A stretch of 64,000 nucleotides of DNA from Gammaproteobacteria bacterium. GTDB taxonomy: Bacteria > Pseudomonadota > Gammaproteobacteria > Steroidobacterales > Rariloculaceae. The notes beneath the pieces are model-generated. The model was not told the origin of the DNA. It ran no database searches and was given only the letters and a program-made list of their open reading frames with translations. Positions 1 through 8,400 of the stretch are shown one piece after another; position 1 is the stretch's first letter; the number at the start of each line of letters is the position of its first letter. Location of the stretch: NCBI GenBank assembly GCA_022825505.1, contig JAJDWR010000068.1:56066-120065 (forward strand). Reading direction: 5' to 3'. A program made the translations under genes and the position numbers.

Positions 1-1
1 A

Positions 2-880
2 GACGGTACCTATTCCGAGGACAGCTTCGATCCGTATGTTTCGGTTCGGTTTGCGGTCAACGATTCGGCCAACGTCTATGCCTTGTGGTCGAGCGCTTTC
101 AAGGCCGGCGGATTCAGCAACGGTCCGGGCACGGGGCTACCGTTTTCCGTCCTGCATCCAGCCCTGCCCGATGTCTACGAGTTCATGGGGGAGGAATCGG
201 AAAGCTTCGAGATCGGTTACAAGGCACTGCTGGCCGACGGACGCGTGGACCTGAATATCGCGGCCTTCTCCACGGAGTTCACCAACCAGCACACGGTTGT
301 GCCGGCATTTGCCTTCGGGCCTCCTCCATCCCCGGGCGTGGTGTTCTATACCACCGGTGTGGATTCCGAACAGCAGGGTGTCGAAGTCGATGGCAGGCTC
401 GCCGCGTCGGACAACCTCACCATCACTTTCGCCGGGGCACTGCTGGATGCAGAGATGACCGATCAGGGCATGATGGATTTTTACGGTTGCCTCGATTGTG
501 CGCCACGGGAACTCATCCAGGCCTCGGACTGGTCCGCTGCGTTCGGCGCCACCTGGTCCGCACCCGTCGGAGATGCCTACGAGCTCACATTGAACACCGA
601 AATGGCCTTCGCTGCCGGGTATCAGGTGGCCTATGAAGGCGTCTTCGAGGATCAGGCCGAAGGCGATCAATTGCTGGGCTGGCAGGATGGCTGGGAACGG
701 ATCAACGTTCGAGCCGCCCTGAGGCCGATCAACGGGAACTGGGACGTCTCGGTTTTCGGCCGTAACGTCACTGACAATCGGCGGACGAATGACTACGCGC
801 CCGACGGTAACGCAACGCTGTATTACGTCACGCGGCAATACGGCGCCGATTGGGGTGTGGCTTTCCGGTACAACTTCTGA
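2..880 (+). CDS. TonB-dependent receptor, C-terminal part (5' truncated by window)
   Basis: The open frame enters from the left edge (frame starting at base 2) and stops at 878-880, giving about 292 residues of an outer-membrane beta-barrel. The alternating amphipathic strands, the motif SSAFKAGGFSNG (typical of 'shape' strands in TonB receptors) and the terminal aromatic residue (RYNF) recognised by the BAM complex all support this. The N-terminal plug and signal peptide are outside the window. The ligand cannot be told from this part. It lies tail to tail with the MarR gene, 12 bases away, at the edge of a catabolic island, so uptake of that island's substrate is a reasonable inference but is not shown. 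Confidence 0.9.
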   Translation, partial: DGTYSEDSFDPYVSVRFAVNDSANVYALWSSAFKAGGFSNGPGTGLPFSVLHPALPDVYEFMGEESESFEIGYKALLADGRVDLNIAAFSTEFTNQHTVVPAFAFGPPPSPGVVFYTTGVDSEQQGVEVDGRLAASDNLTITFAGALLDAEMTDQGMMDFYGCLDCAPRELIQASDWSAAFGATWSAPVGDAYELTLNTEMAFAAGYQVAYEGVFEDQAEGDQLLGWQDGWERINVRAALRPINGNWDVSVFGRNVTDNRRTNDYAPDGNATLYYVTRQYGADWGVAFRYNF

Positions 881-892
881 GGCGCTGGAAGC

Positions 893-1417
893 CTATCCAA
901 TATCCTCCAGATGCTTGTAGTCCGTATCGTCGAGAAGTTCGTTCGCGTTCGCACGGATCTTCTCGATCGTGCCGAGGAATTGGCTGTATTCGTTGTCGTC
1001 GATATTTTCAAGCAGCCGCTCCTCGCGTGACCGTTGGATCGCCTCGACGAGTTCATACGCGCGTTCACCCTTTTTGGTCAGCCGAATGAGCTTGCGCCGT
1101 CCGTAGCTCGGATCCTGAGTTCGCACGATGAGCTTTTTGTCGAGCAACGCTTTGATCACTCTGCTGATCTGTCCCTCATCTGCCGCCATCACCGTTGCGA
1201 TCTCTCGGGCGGAAATCACCTTCTTGAAGCCAATTTTTCGGAGCACCCATGCCTCCACGACCTGAACCCCCGCAACGGAGGAAAATGCGCGGATGGAACT
1301 TCGGAAAATCAGGTTTGCCACTTCGTTGAGAATTTGCCCCGTCACCTTGGGCGGAAACCCGCGGCGGCTCTCGTCGTCCACGGGACCGAACTTTCGGACG
1401 TCGTAATTTCTGGGCAT
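893..1417 (-). CDS. MarR-family transcriptional regulator
   Basis: A 174-residue protein with a winged helix-turn-helix at about residues 50-130. ISAREIATVMAADEGQISRVIKALLD reads as the HTH, with recognition helix around EGQISRVIKALL, and the wing is around DPSYGRRKLIRLTKKG, the usual MarR wing pattern. It ends in a helical dimerisation segment. MarR proteins are normally dimeric repressors released by small aromatic or other ligands. It is transcribed away from the beta-propeller gene at 1616, and the space between them contains a CTTG-N6-CAAG dyad that recurs at three other promoters of the island. This makes it the best candidate regulator of those genes and possibly of itself. The ligand is unknown. 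Confidence 0.9.
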   Translation of the reverse strand: MPRNYDVRKFGPVDDESRRGFPPKVTGQILNEVANLIFRSSIRAFSSVAGVQVVEAWVLRKIGFKKVISAREIATVMAADEGQISRVIKALLDKKLIVRTQDPSYGRRKLIRLTKKGERAYELVEAIQRSREERLLENIDDNEYSQFLGTIEKIRANANELLDDTDYKHLEDIG

Positions 1418-1534
1418 GTTCTTCCTCGAATGCTTCGGCGATTACCTGAGGCTCACTTTAGTTCCCTGCACCGACCCGCGCCATAGCCGAACCGGATCTC
1501 GACCGATTGCGATCGCAACATCGCAACCGTAATG

Positions 1535-1554
1535 ATGCTTGTTATGTCAAGCAT
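1535..1554. promoter_or_regulatory. Dyad operator, copy A (candidate MarR site)
   Basis: Perfect 7-base arms ATGCTTG and CAAGCAT separated by TTATGT, in the space between the MarR gene and the beta-propeller gene. On the plus strand TTGTTA (1539-1544) could be a -35 box, with CAGAAT (1562-1567) as a -10 at 17-base spacing, so a bound dimer would cover the -35. The core CTTG-N6-CAAG recurs at 4626, 11902 (one mismatch) and 13667. Assignment to the MarR protein is inference from position. Confidence 0.6.
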
Positions 1555-1615
1555 AGTTAGCCAGAATGATCAAAACTGCAACCTGGCCGGGCGTCACCGA
1601 CCAGAGGATGTCTTC

Positions 1616-3052
1616 ATGCAAGCACAACCGGCAATTGTCACGGTTACCGTGGCCGCACTGATACTGCTCGCGGAGGCCGGCGCCCAGACCCCGGCAGACT
1701 TCGTCATCACGGAACGGGATCGGATGGTCCAGGAGATCGAGTCTTGGGAGTCGGTGCTCGAGGATTGGGAGCGGCGCGCCAGGATCGGGAGCATCGGGAG
1801 CGAGTACGAGGTCGAGGTGATTGCGACCTTCGATCCGGGCGAGGCAAGGTTCGAGCCGCAGCCCGGCGGCGTCTATTTCTACGAGAACGTGGATCGGCAG
1901 AGCCCCTTCGCCCACGCGCCCGACCCACGACCGGAGTCGAAGTCCAGCGTCATTGTGGTCGGAGATGCCAGAAGCAAGGAAATCATCGCCCACTACGAAT
2001 TTGCGCCCGAGATGTTCGCGTCCGTCCACACGACCGCGATGTCGCCGGATGGCAGGTATCTCTACATTGTCGGTCCCAGACCCGGAGAATCAAACGAGGA
2101 GTATCAGGCCCTGGGGACGCCGGGGACGTTGATCAAGGTGGATGCACTGACCCTGCAACCGGTCAGTCAAATGACCGTGGGCGGGCGCATCCACCACGGA
2201 CAGATCTTTCAGGACCGCTATATCCTCTTCGACACGTTTGCCCGCGAAGAGGACGGCCTCGACATCTCCTTGTTCGATCCGGTCACGGACGAGATCGTCG
2301 GGGGCGTTCGCGACGAGGACCTGGGCGGCGGCACGGCCACCGCCTTCACGGACGGCGAGTACATCTACGCGTTGATGGAACCGGCCGGCTACGGACCCCT
2401 CTCCATGTCGGGGTACGTCGCAGCCACCAACCTCGGGCGCGGCCGCGTCGTGGCGCTGAGACCTTTCTGGGTGGCAAAGATCGATCCGCAGACCTGGGAG
2501 GTCGTGCGGGAATACCCGTATCCCGGCTATCGCGGCGACTGGATCGAGTTCGATGCCGCACGCGAGCACATGTTCATCCCGTCTGCCGGCTCCGGCAGCC
2601 TAAGCAAGATCAACCTCGATACCGGGGAGGTCGTCTGGCATCAGCCAACGGGCGTCGGTCCCTACGGCGCGGAACTGACGGCGGACGAGTCCGAGGTCTG
2701 GGTGGCCGACAAGGGCGAGGCCGCCGGATTCTTCGGCCGCACCATCACCGTGTTCGACAACGAGAGCGGGCGCCACCTGGAAACATTGTTTGCCGGCTAT
2801 TCCATCGACCATGTCCTGCTGTCGCCGAACGGCAGGGAGATGTGGGCCACCAGCAACCGGGAGAGCAGGATCTACGTATTCGATGCCGAGACGCGCCAGC
2901 GGATGACATTGATCGACATGCCGACCACTGGGGGCGCTCACGGCCTCGTCTGGGTGCACTACGACGAGGATGGAAACTCACGCGTCGTGGCCGACCAAGG
3001 CGGTTTCCACAACGGCATCAACCCCCGTCTGGGCCGCCCGCTGGAGTATTGA
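1616..3052 (+). CDS. Exported YncE/YVTN-like beta-propeller protein
   Basis: A 478-residue protein. The ATG at 1616 is chosen over an in-frame start at 1532 because it begins a Sec signal peptide (MQAQPAIVTVTVAALILLAEAGAQ) and has AGAGGA at 1603-1608. The mature part consists of repeated blade-like units with phrases such as SPDGRYLYIVG, LLSPNGREMWATSN and AHGLVWVHYDEDG, typical of seven-bladed YncE-type or quinohemoprotein-dehydrogenase-like propellers. No catalytic residues are evident. It shares its whole architecture and many phrases (ERRARxGS, EFDPGE/TFDPGE, YFYENV, ATSN) with the protein at 9350-10879, so the two are paralogues. It is the first gene behind operator copy A. The function is unknown; a periplasmic binding or scaffold role is a guess. 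Confidence 0.8.
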   Translation: MQAQPAIVTVTVAALILLAEAGAQTPADFVITERDRMVQEIESWESVLEDWERRARIGSIGSEYEVEVIATFDPGEARFEPQPGGVYFYENVDRQSPFAHAPDPRPESKSSVIVVGDARSKEIIAHYEFAPEMFASVHTTAMSPDGRYLYIVGPRPGESNEEYQALGTPGTLIKVDALTLQPVSQMTVGGRIHHGQIFQDRYILFDTFAREEDGLDISLFDPVTDEIVGGVRDEDLGGGTATAFTDGEYIYALMEPAGYGPLSMSGYVAATNLGRGRVVALRPFWVAKIDPQTWEVVREYPYPGYRGDWIEFDAAREHMFIPSAGSGSLSKINLDTGEVVWHQPTGVGPYGAELTADESEVWVADKGEAAGFFGRTITVFDNESGRHLETLFAGYSIDHVLLSPNGREMWATSNRESRIYVFDAETRQRMTLIDMPTTGGAHGLVWVHYDEDGNSRVVADQGGFHNGINPRLGRPLEY

Positions 3053-3070
3053 TCCGTCTGCGGCCAGGCG

Positions 3071-4438
3071 CTACAGCAGCCGCCTGGACGATGCAAGGAC
3101 ATCGGACAGGAGTCCCTCGATCGCCGCCTCATCATATAGCTCCCCGTCGGCGATGACCGCGGAGATTCGAGTCGTGTTCGAGATATCCTCGAGTGGGTCG
3201 GCGTCCAGCAACACGAGATCCGCGAGCTTGCCGGATTCGACCGTGCCGAGGTCCCCGCGCCGGTCGAAGTAGAGCGCCGGATTCAGCGTGGCCGCGCGCA
3301 GCGCATCCAGTGGCGACAGGCCCGCCTCCACCATCAACGCAAGCTCGTCGTGCAGGGCAAAGCCGGGCAGTCGATAGAAGGACCCCGTGTCCGTTCCCGC
3401 GAGAATCGTGACACCGCCTTCGACGACCAACCTCAGCAACCGCTGGTTGAACTCGTGAAGATTCCTGTCCGCCTCGCTGCCATAGATCGGCGGCGGCGGG
3501 TAGTACTCGGCCTTCGCCGGCTTCAGATACTGCAGCCGCTCCCGGGAGACGCCGGGGCTGTCCACCGCCAGCTCCGCAGAGAAGATCATCGTTGGCGTAA
3601 TGAACGTGCCGTTTGCGGCGAGATGCTCGATTGCGGCGCGGCAAGCGGGCTCGTTCAATTCGATCGGCGTCTCGCTCTCGCCGCGACCAGTGGGCTCATC
3701 GTCTCTGCACGCCCTGCCCAGCGCCATGAGGTGCTCGACGCTGCGCATCCCGGAGTCGGACGCATCCATGATGGTGATCGACTGTGGCACGTGTCCCGAA
3801 AACACGAGGTGATGCCGCCTGGCCTGCTCGACAGCGGCATAGTAGACGTCGCTGGTCAACCCGTTGTGAATCTTCAGGAAATCGATGCCGCCGGCAACCA
3901 GGGAGTCGACGGCGCTGCGAGCCTCCTCGGGCGTGTAGATCATGTGCTCCGGGCCGAACCGTCGAGCCTGCGCCGTTTCCAGGAACGGACCGGAGGCGAC
4001 GATCCGCGGCGCGGGCAGGTTCTCGCTGGCGATGCGGCGCTTGCCGGCCAGCAACTGGCCGAGATAGCTTCCCATGTCCCGCACGCCGGTCACGCCATGG
4101 GCGAGAAACAGCTTGTACATGTCCATCGAGAAGTCGTAGTCGATGCCGTAGTGCTCGAAGGCATGCGCGTGCATCTCCCACAAACCCGGAATCAGGAACT
4201 TGCCGCGGCCGTCGAGGACCCGCGCTCCGGGTGGCGAATCCGCCCCTGTGGCCGGACGAACCGAGGCGATCCGGTTGCCTCTCACGACGACCGTTTGATT
4301 CTCGACGCGCTCGCCCAGATCGACATCGATCACTGTCACGTCGTCGATGACGATGACAGGTGCTTCCTGGGCAACACTCTGCCCGATCGGCGAGACAAGT
4401 GCTCCAATCCCCAGCAATAAGGCCGTAAATCGCGTCAT
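3071..4438 (-). CDS. Exported amidohydrolase (imidazolonepropionase/prolidase-like)
   Basis: A 455-residue metal-dependent hydrolase. The ATG at 4438 starts a signal peptide (MTRFTALLLGIGALV...SVAQ), so this start is preferred over one 39 bases upstream. The amidohydrolase fold shows its metal ligands: HAH in LWEMHAHAFEHYG (residues about 98-110), the lysine in FLKIHNG, histidines in VFSGHVPQ and SVEHLM, and the aspartate in LAGTDTGS. A composite C-terminal domain (SGKLADLVLLDADPL) closes it. Family members hydrolyse cyclic amides, dipeptides or lactones; the substrate here is unknown. It converges with the beta-propeller gene (18 bases apart) and diverges from the molybdenum hydroxylase genes across a region with tandem repeats. 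Confidence 0.88.
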   Translation of the reverse strand: MTRFTALLLGIGALVSPIGQSVAQEAPVIVIDDVTVIDVDLGERVENQTVVVRGNRIASVRPATGADSPPGARVLDGRGKFLIPGLWEMHAHAFEHYGIDYDFSMDMYKLFLAHGVTGVRDMGSYLGQLLAGKRRIASENLPAPRIVASGPFLETAQARRFGPEHMIYTPEEARSAVDSLVAGGIDFLKIHNGLTSDVYYAAVEQARRHHLVFSGHVPQSITIMDASDSGMRSVEHLMALGRACRDDEPTGRGESETPIELNEPACRAAIEHLAANGTFITPTMIFSAELAVDSPGVSRERLQYLKPAKAEYYPPPPIYGSEADRNLHEFNQRLLRLVVEGGVTILAGTDTGSFYRLPGFALHDELALMVEAGLSPLDALRAATLNPALYFDRRGDLGTVESGKLADLVLLDADPLEDISNTTRISAVIADGELYDEAAIEGLLSDVLASSRRLL

Positions 4439-4472
4439 TGTTGCTCCTGGTAATACCGCCATTGTCACCCAA

Positions 4473-4600
4473 TCCATGTGCGACCGCAGTCCCGACCGCT
4501 CCGGTCCCTATACATCCGCAGTCCCGACCGCTCCGATCCATTTGTGGCCGCAGCCCTGACCGCTCCGGTCCAGGTGCGGCCACAGTCCTGACCGCACCGA
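4473..4600. repeat. Four tandem 32-bp repeats in a divergent promoter region
   Basis: Four head-to-tail units of exactly 32 bases begin at 4473, 4505, 4537 and 4569. Each contains the core CCGCAGTCCCGACCGCTCCG with a few substitutions (the last unit is the most diverged). They fill most of the gap between the amidohydrolase start (4438) and the 2Fe-2S subunit start (4705). Exact periodicity and the intergenic position suggest a protein-binding array or a minisatellite-like expansion; nothing distinguishes the two from sequence alone. Confidence 0.85.
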
Positions 4601-4625
4601 TTCATGCACAAGCTACACGTCTTAA

Positions 4626-4639
4626 CTTGATGTATCAAG
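4626..4639. promoter_or_regulatory. Dyad operator, copy B (candidate MarR site)
   Basis: CTTG-ATGTAT-CAAG, effectively CTTGAT and ATCAAG around GT, upstream of the molybdenum hydroxylase genes. TTGATG (4627-4632) and TAGTCT (4651-4656, 18-base spacing) form a weak candidate promoter for the plus strand, so the dyad again overlaps a -35. It matches the CTTG-N6-CAAG core of the other copies, but its spacer differs from the TATGT seen in them. Confidence 0.5.
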
Positions 4640-4704
4640 GTTCGGAGTGCTAGTCTTTTCTCTGGCGCAGACTGCGTCCGTACCCAACCGAGCGAGGGGG
4701 CTTG

Positions 4705-5178
4705 ATGAACGTCAATTTTTCTGTCAACGGAGAGGCTGCCTCGGTAGACGTGGAACCCGACACGCCGTTGCTCTGGATTATCAGGGATCACCTGGGTCTT
4801 ACCGGCACCAAGTTCGGTTGCGGCATGGCCATGTGCGGGGCCTGTACCGTCCACCTGGACGGGGCGCGCACCTTCTCCTGCCAGATCCAGGCCCGGAGCC
4901 TGGAGGGCCGGGACATCACCACCATCGAAGGGCTCTCCCCCGAAGGCCCGGAGGGCGACGTCCACCCCATCCAGCGGGCCTGGATCGACGAACAGGTGCC
5001 CCAATGCGGCTTCTGCCAACCGGGTCAGATGATGGCGGCGCTGGATCTGTTGAACAGGAATCCTTCCCCGACGCGAGAGGAGATCGTCGTCCACATGAAC
5101 TCCAATCTCTGCCGGTGCGGCACGTATCCCCGCATCGTCAAGGCCATTCAGGCGGCGGCAGAGGAGATGCAGGCATGA
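4705..5178 (+). CDS. Molybdenum hydroxylase [2Fe-2S] subunit (IorA/CoxS type)
   Basis: A 157-residue two-cluster electron-transfer subunit. The N-terminal plant-type ferredoxin domain has cysteines in GCGMAMCGACTVHLDG plus FSCQ, and the C-terminal helical domain carries the second cluster in QCGFCQPGQ and LCRCGTYPR. GAGGGGG ends 4 bases before the ATG. The gene overlaps the large subunit by the tetranucleotide ATGA at 5175-5178, so the pair is translationally coupled. It would pass electrons from the molybdenum site of its partner to an acceptor such as a cytochrome; no flavin subunit is encoded, as in isoquinoline 1-oxidoreductase and related aldehyde dehydrogenases. It is the first gene behind operator copy B. 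Confidence 0.95.
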   Translation: MNVNFSVNGEAASVDVEPDTPLLWIIRDHLGLTGTKFGCGMAMCGACTVHLDGARTFSCQIQARSLEGRDITTIEGLSPEGPEGDVHPIQRAWIDEQVPQCGFCQPGQMMAALDLLNRNPSPTREEIVVHMNSNLCRCGTYPRIVKAIQAAAEEMQA

Positions 5179-7415
5179 CGATCCAGACAGGCAATCAGAC
5201 CCGCCGGGAATTCCTCAAGACCGGCGCCGGACTCGCCTTTGCGATTCCGCTGGCATCGAAGCTCAGTCTGGCCGGCGCCCAGACCGCCGGCAACGGCGCC
5301 GTGGCCAACAGCTACGTGATTCTCAAGCCCGATAACCGGATCACCATCTACACGCACGCCAGCGAGATGGGACAGGGCTCGTACACCGGCGTACCCATGG
5401 TCATCGCGGAGGAACTCGACGCGGACTGGAATCTCGTCGACATCGAATTCTCGCCGCTCAGCGACGAACTGTACGGCAATCCCCGCTACTACGGCTTCAT
5501 GCTGACCATCGGCAGCGACGCCATTTCGACGTTCTACGAGAAGCTGCGCTTCTCCGGCGCCCAGATCCGCAAGACTGTCATGCAAATGGCGGCGGACAAC
5601 TGGGGTGTGCCCATCGGCGAGGTGCACACCGAGCCGAGCCTGGTCGTGCATTCGCCCACCGGGCGCAGCATGACCTACGGCGAGGTTTCGATGCTCGGCA
5701 ACGTGCCCGAAACGCTGCCCGAGGTGGACGAGTCCGAGTACAAGCAAGTCGAGGACTACCGCATCGTCAACAATCGGGACATCCAGCGGCGGGACACGCC
5801 GGGCAAGGTGTTCGGCGGCGTGATGAACGGCGAGAAGATGTTCAGCATGGATGTGCGGTTGCCCGGCATGCTGTACGCGACTTCAAAGCGCAATCATTTC
5901 GGGAACCGCGAGGTCGTGCGGATCGTCAACGAGGACGAGGTGCTGGCCCTGCCGGACGTCATCGGGGTGGACGTCATACTGGATTCGGTCACGGTCATCG
6001 CCCGAACGTACGAAGCCGCCCGCAAGGGCGAACAACTCCTCCAGGTGGAATGGAGCAACGCCGAGGAAGACGCCAGGTACAACTCGGATGAAGAGCTCGA
6101 ACGGCTCAAGGCGATCGCCTACGACGAGTCCCGGGAAGGCATCGACGTCATGGGCCACTGGCGCGCGCGCCTGCGGGGCCAGGTCGGCCAGGCCGAAGGT
6201 CTCGACGAGGCGCTGGCATCGGCCGACGAGGTGCACCAGCGCCTGTACACCACGGGGTTCATGTATCACGCCCAGATGGAGACGATGAATGCGGTGGTCG
6301 ATGTCACCGACGACGGCCGGAAGGCCGAGGTCTGGGCCGGCACACAGGGTCCCACCCAGACCCGGATGAGAGTGGCAGAGGTACTTGAGATTCCCATCGA
6401 GAACGTCACGCTGCACCGCAACTTCATGGGCGGCGGCTTCGGCCGCAAGGCCGTCCGCTCCCACGACAACTTCGTGGAAGCCGCCATGTTGTCGAAGATG
6501 TACGAGGCGCCGGTCAAGGTCATCTGGAGCCGCGAGAACGACCTGATCGCGGGCCACTACCGGCCCCACGGCGCACATCTCGTGACGGCGACCCGCAACG
6601 ACAGGGGCGCCATCGACAACTTCCTGCACCGCACGGTCTCGGACGAACCGCTGCGATGGGGCGACCCGGAGCGCTTCGAAAGAGGCGACTCGCGACCCTA
6701 CCTGGCCGCAAGTTTCTGGAACGGCGCCATATACCCCGCGGTGGAGAAGTTCCGCGGCGACGTCGTCATGGAGTTCACGGACACACGGGTCTGCGCCATG
6801 CGCGGCATCGGCGGCGTCGCTACCGCCTTTGCGAGAGAGTGCTTCGTGGACGAGATGGCCCACGAGACGGGAATCGACCCGCTCGAATACCGGCGCAGGC
6901 TGTTCGAGGGTCAACCGGAATCCCAGTTGGTGTTCGACACGCTGAAAGAGCGCTGCAACTGGGACGGCCGGCCGGGCCTCGGCTGCGCCATGGGAAGCGC
7001 GAGCTACGCGCTGGCGGTGGAGATCGATCTCGACGAGCGCACCGGGATCGTCAAGCCCACGAAGATCTGGGCTGTCGCCAGTTACGCCGTGGTGGTGGAG
7101 CCCAGCAACGCAGAGAACTCGTTCTACGGGCAGCTCATGCTCTACGTCGGCGCCTCGACTTCCGAGGAAATCACCTTCAGGGACGGCAAGCAGGAACAGA
7201 GCAACTTCCACAACTTCCAGATCGCGCGAATGGCGGACGTGCCCGAGATCGATGTCCACGTCATTCCGTCCGAAAGCCGTCAAATCGGCACGTCGGACGG
7301 CCCCGCCTACGCCATCGGACCCGCCATCTCGAATGCGCTCTACAGCCTGACCGGCAAACGGGTCCGGCACCTGCCGGTGAGCCCGAGGGAGGTTCTCAAG
7401 GCGCTCAACGCCTGA
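5175..7415 (+). CDS. Molybdopterin-binding large subunit (IorB-like), atypical active site, Tat-exported
   Basis: A 746-residue subunit with a Tat signal near the start (TRREFLKTGAGLAFAIPL). Molybdopterin-cytosine-dinucleotide-binding motifs are present: EMGQGSYTG near residue 65, MGGGFGRK near 417, MRGIGGVATAFARE near 540. Near the C-terminus, where the family normally has G-x-G-E with the catalytic glutamate, this protein reads IGTSDGPAY, placing aspartate (about residue 708) where glutamate is expected and altering the preceding glycine. The usual 'VDCG..VNP' stretch is also replaced by VASYAVVVEPSN. The paralogue at 34922-37240 keeps GAGEPS. Either the chemistry is changed or this is a weakened enzyme; there is no frame disruption. 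The start at 5175 is set by the ATGA overlap with the small subunit. Confidence 0.88.
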   Translation: MTIQTGNQTRREFLKTGAGLAFAIPLASKLSLAGAQTAGNGAVANSYVILKPDNRITIYTHASEMGQGSYTGVPMVIAEELDADWNLVDIEFSPLSDELYGNPRYYGFMLTIGSDAISTFYEKLRFSGAQIRKTVMQMAADNWGVPIGEVHTEPSLVVHSPTGRSMTYGEVSMLGNVPETLPEVDESEYKQVEDYRIVNNRDIQRRDTPGKVFGGVMNGEKMFSMDVRLPGMLYATSKRNHFGNREVVRIVNEDEVLALPDVIGVDVILDSVTVIARTYEAARKGEQLLQVEWSNAEEDARYNSDEELERLKAIAYDESREGIDVMGHWRARLRGQVGQAEGLDEALASADEVHQRLYTTGFMYHAQMETMNAVVDVTDDGRKAEVWAGTQGPTQTRMRVAEVLEIPIENVTLHRNFMGGGFGRKAVRSHDNFVEAAMLSKMYEAPVKVIWSRENDLIAGHYRPHGAHLVTATRNDRGAIDNFLHRTVSDEPLRWGDPERFERGDSRPYLAASFWNGAIYPAVEKFRGDVVMEFTDTRVCAMRGIGGVATAFARECFVDEMAHETGIDPLEYRRRLFEGQPESQLVFDTLKERCNWDGRPGLGCAMGSASYALAVEIDLDERTGIVKPTKIWAVASYAVVVEPSNAENSFYGQLMLYVGASTSEEITFRDGKQEQSNFHNFQIARMADVPEIDVHVIPSESRQIGTSDGPAYAIGPAISNALYSLTGKRVRHLPVSPREVLKALNA

Positions 7416-7454
7416 TCCCGGCTTTTGCTATCAGGCCGCGAGACGCCCACAACC

Positions 7455-8372
7455 GTGAAATCCTTCTCTACGAGCCTTATCGCCTGTGCGATCCTTTCCC
7501 TCACAAGCACCGCGATCGCGCAATCCGGCAGGGATTCGACCGACAAGCCTCTGATACTGGTGACCGGAATCACCGGCAACCAGGGCGGCGCCGTAGCCCG
7601 TGAGCTTGAGAGTCGCGGCTTTCCGTTGCGAGGCCTGTCCAGGGACATCCGAAAAGCTGAGTCGATCGCGCTCGCGGAGTCCGGCATCGAGATGGTCCAG
7701 GGCGACTTCAATGACCCGGAGAGCGTGCGCAGGGCGGCCGAGGGCGTTCATGGCATGTTTCTCGTGCTGCCGCAGATCTGGCAAGCGGAGGAGGAGGTCC
7801 GTATGGGCACGGACACCATCGACGCTGCCACCTCTGCCGGCGTTCAACATCTCGTGTACAGCTCTTCCGGCGCAGGCCATCCGGTGAACGGATTCCCCGG
7901 GGCGGCCAAGATGCAGATTGGCAGGTACCTGAGCGAATCCGGGACCCCCTATACCATCGTGATGCCCGGCACCTTCATGGAAGGTCTCCTGCCGACGGAA
8001 CGACAGCGGGAGATCCTCGAAAACGGCTACGGGAACGGACAGGGTCCCGAGGCCCGGACGGAGTTCGTGGCGCTCGAAGACGTGGGCTTCATCGTGGGCG
8101 AGATATTCGACGATCCGGACCCGTGGCTCGGCATCGCTCAGCACGTCGCGGGAGATAGCGTATCCGGAGCTGAGCTTACTGCGATTTTCTCTGGAATCTC
8201 GGGCCGCAACATCGAATTCCAGATCACCGAGCCCCCCTTCTGGATGATGGGAATGCTGGAGTGGATGCAGCAGCAACCCGACGCCGGACCCGAAGTCGCC
8301 GCACTGCGTGAGCGGTACCCGCGACTCTCAACGCTTGAGGAATTCCTCCGCGAGCATCGCTGGGGCCAATGA
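7455..8372 (+). CDS. NmrA-like atypical SDR with a signal peptide
   Basis: A 305-residue protein. The GTG at 7455 gives a signal peptide (VKSFSTSLIACAILSLTSTAIAQ) followed directly by a Rossmann fold with the nucleotide-binding loop VTGITGNQGGAVAREL and the NmrA-type second strand GLSRDIRKAE. VYSSSGAGHP, MPGTFMEGLLP and a C-terminal SDR tail follow. NmrA-like proteins are either NAD(P)-sensing regulators or reductases; the classical YxxxK is not evident. Secretion of such a fold is unusual because NAD(P) is scarce outside the cytoplasm. It lies 39 bases after the molybdenum hydroxylase and is probably co-transcribed with it. A start further upstream is possible, but no better ribosome site is seen. 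Confidence 0.8.
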   Translation: MKSFSTSLIACAILSLTSTAIAQSGRDSTDKPLILVTGITGNQGGAVARELESRGFPLRGLSRDIRKAESIALAESGIEMVQGDFNDPESVRRAAEGVHGMFLVLPQIWQAEEEVRMGTDTIDAATSAGVQHLVYSSSGAGHPVNGFPGAAKMQIGRYLSESGTPYTIVMPGTFMEGLLPTERQREILENGYGNGQGPEARTEFVALEDVGFIVGEIFDDPDPWLGIAQHVAGDSVSGAELTAIFSGISGRNIEFQITEPPFWMMGMLEWMQQQPDAGPEVAALRERYPRLSTLEEFLREHRWGQ

Positions 8373-8400
8373 GGCCCGCCCGGATTCCCGACCTCCCGCG

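Noticed and set aside
4647..7415. Continuous frame suggesting a fused 922-residue molybdenum hydroxylase
   Set aside because: The first 176 codons are the wrong frame of the 2Fe-2S gene (arginine/proline-rich). The ATGA overlap and Tat signal at 5175 mark the true start.
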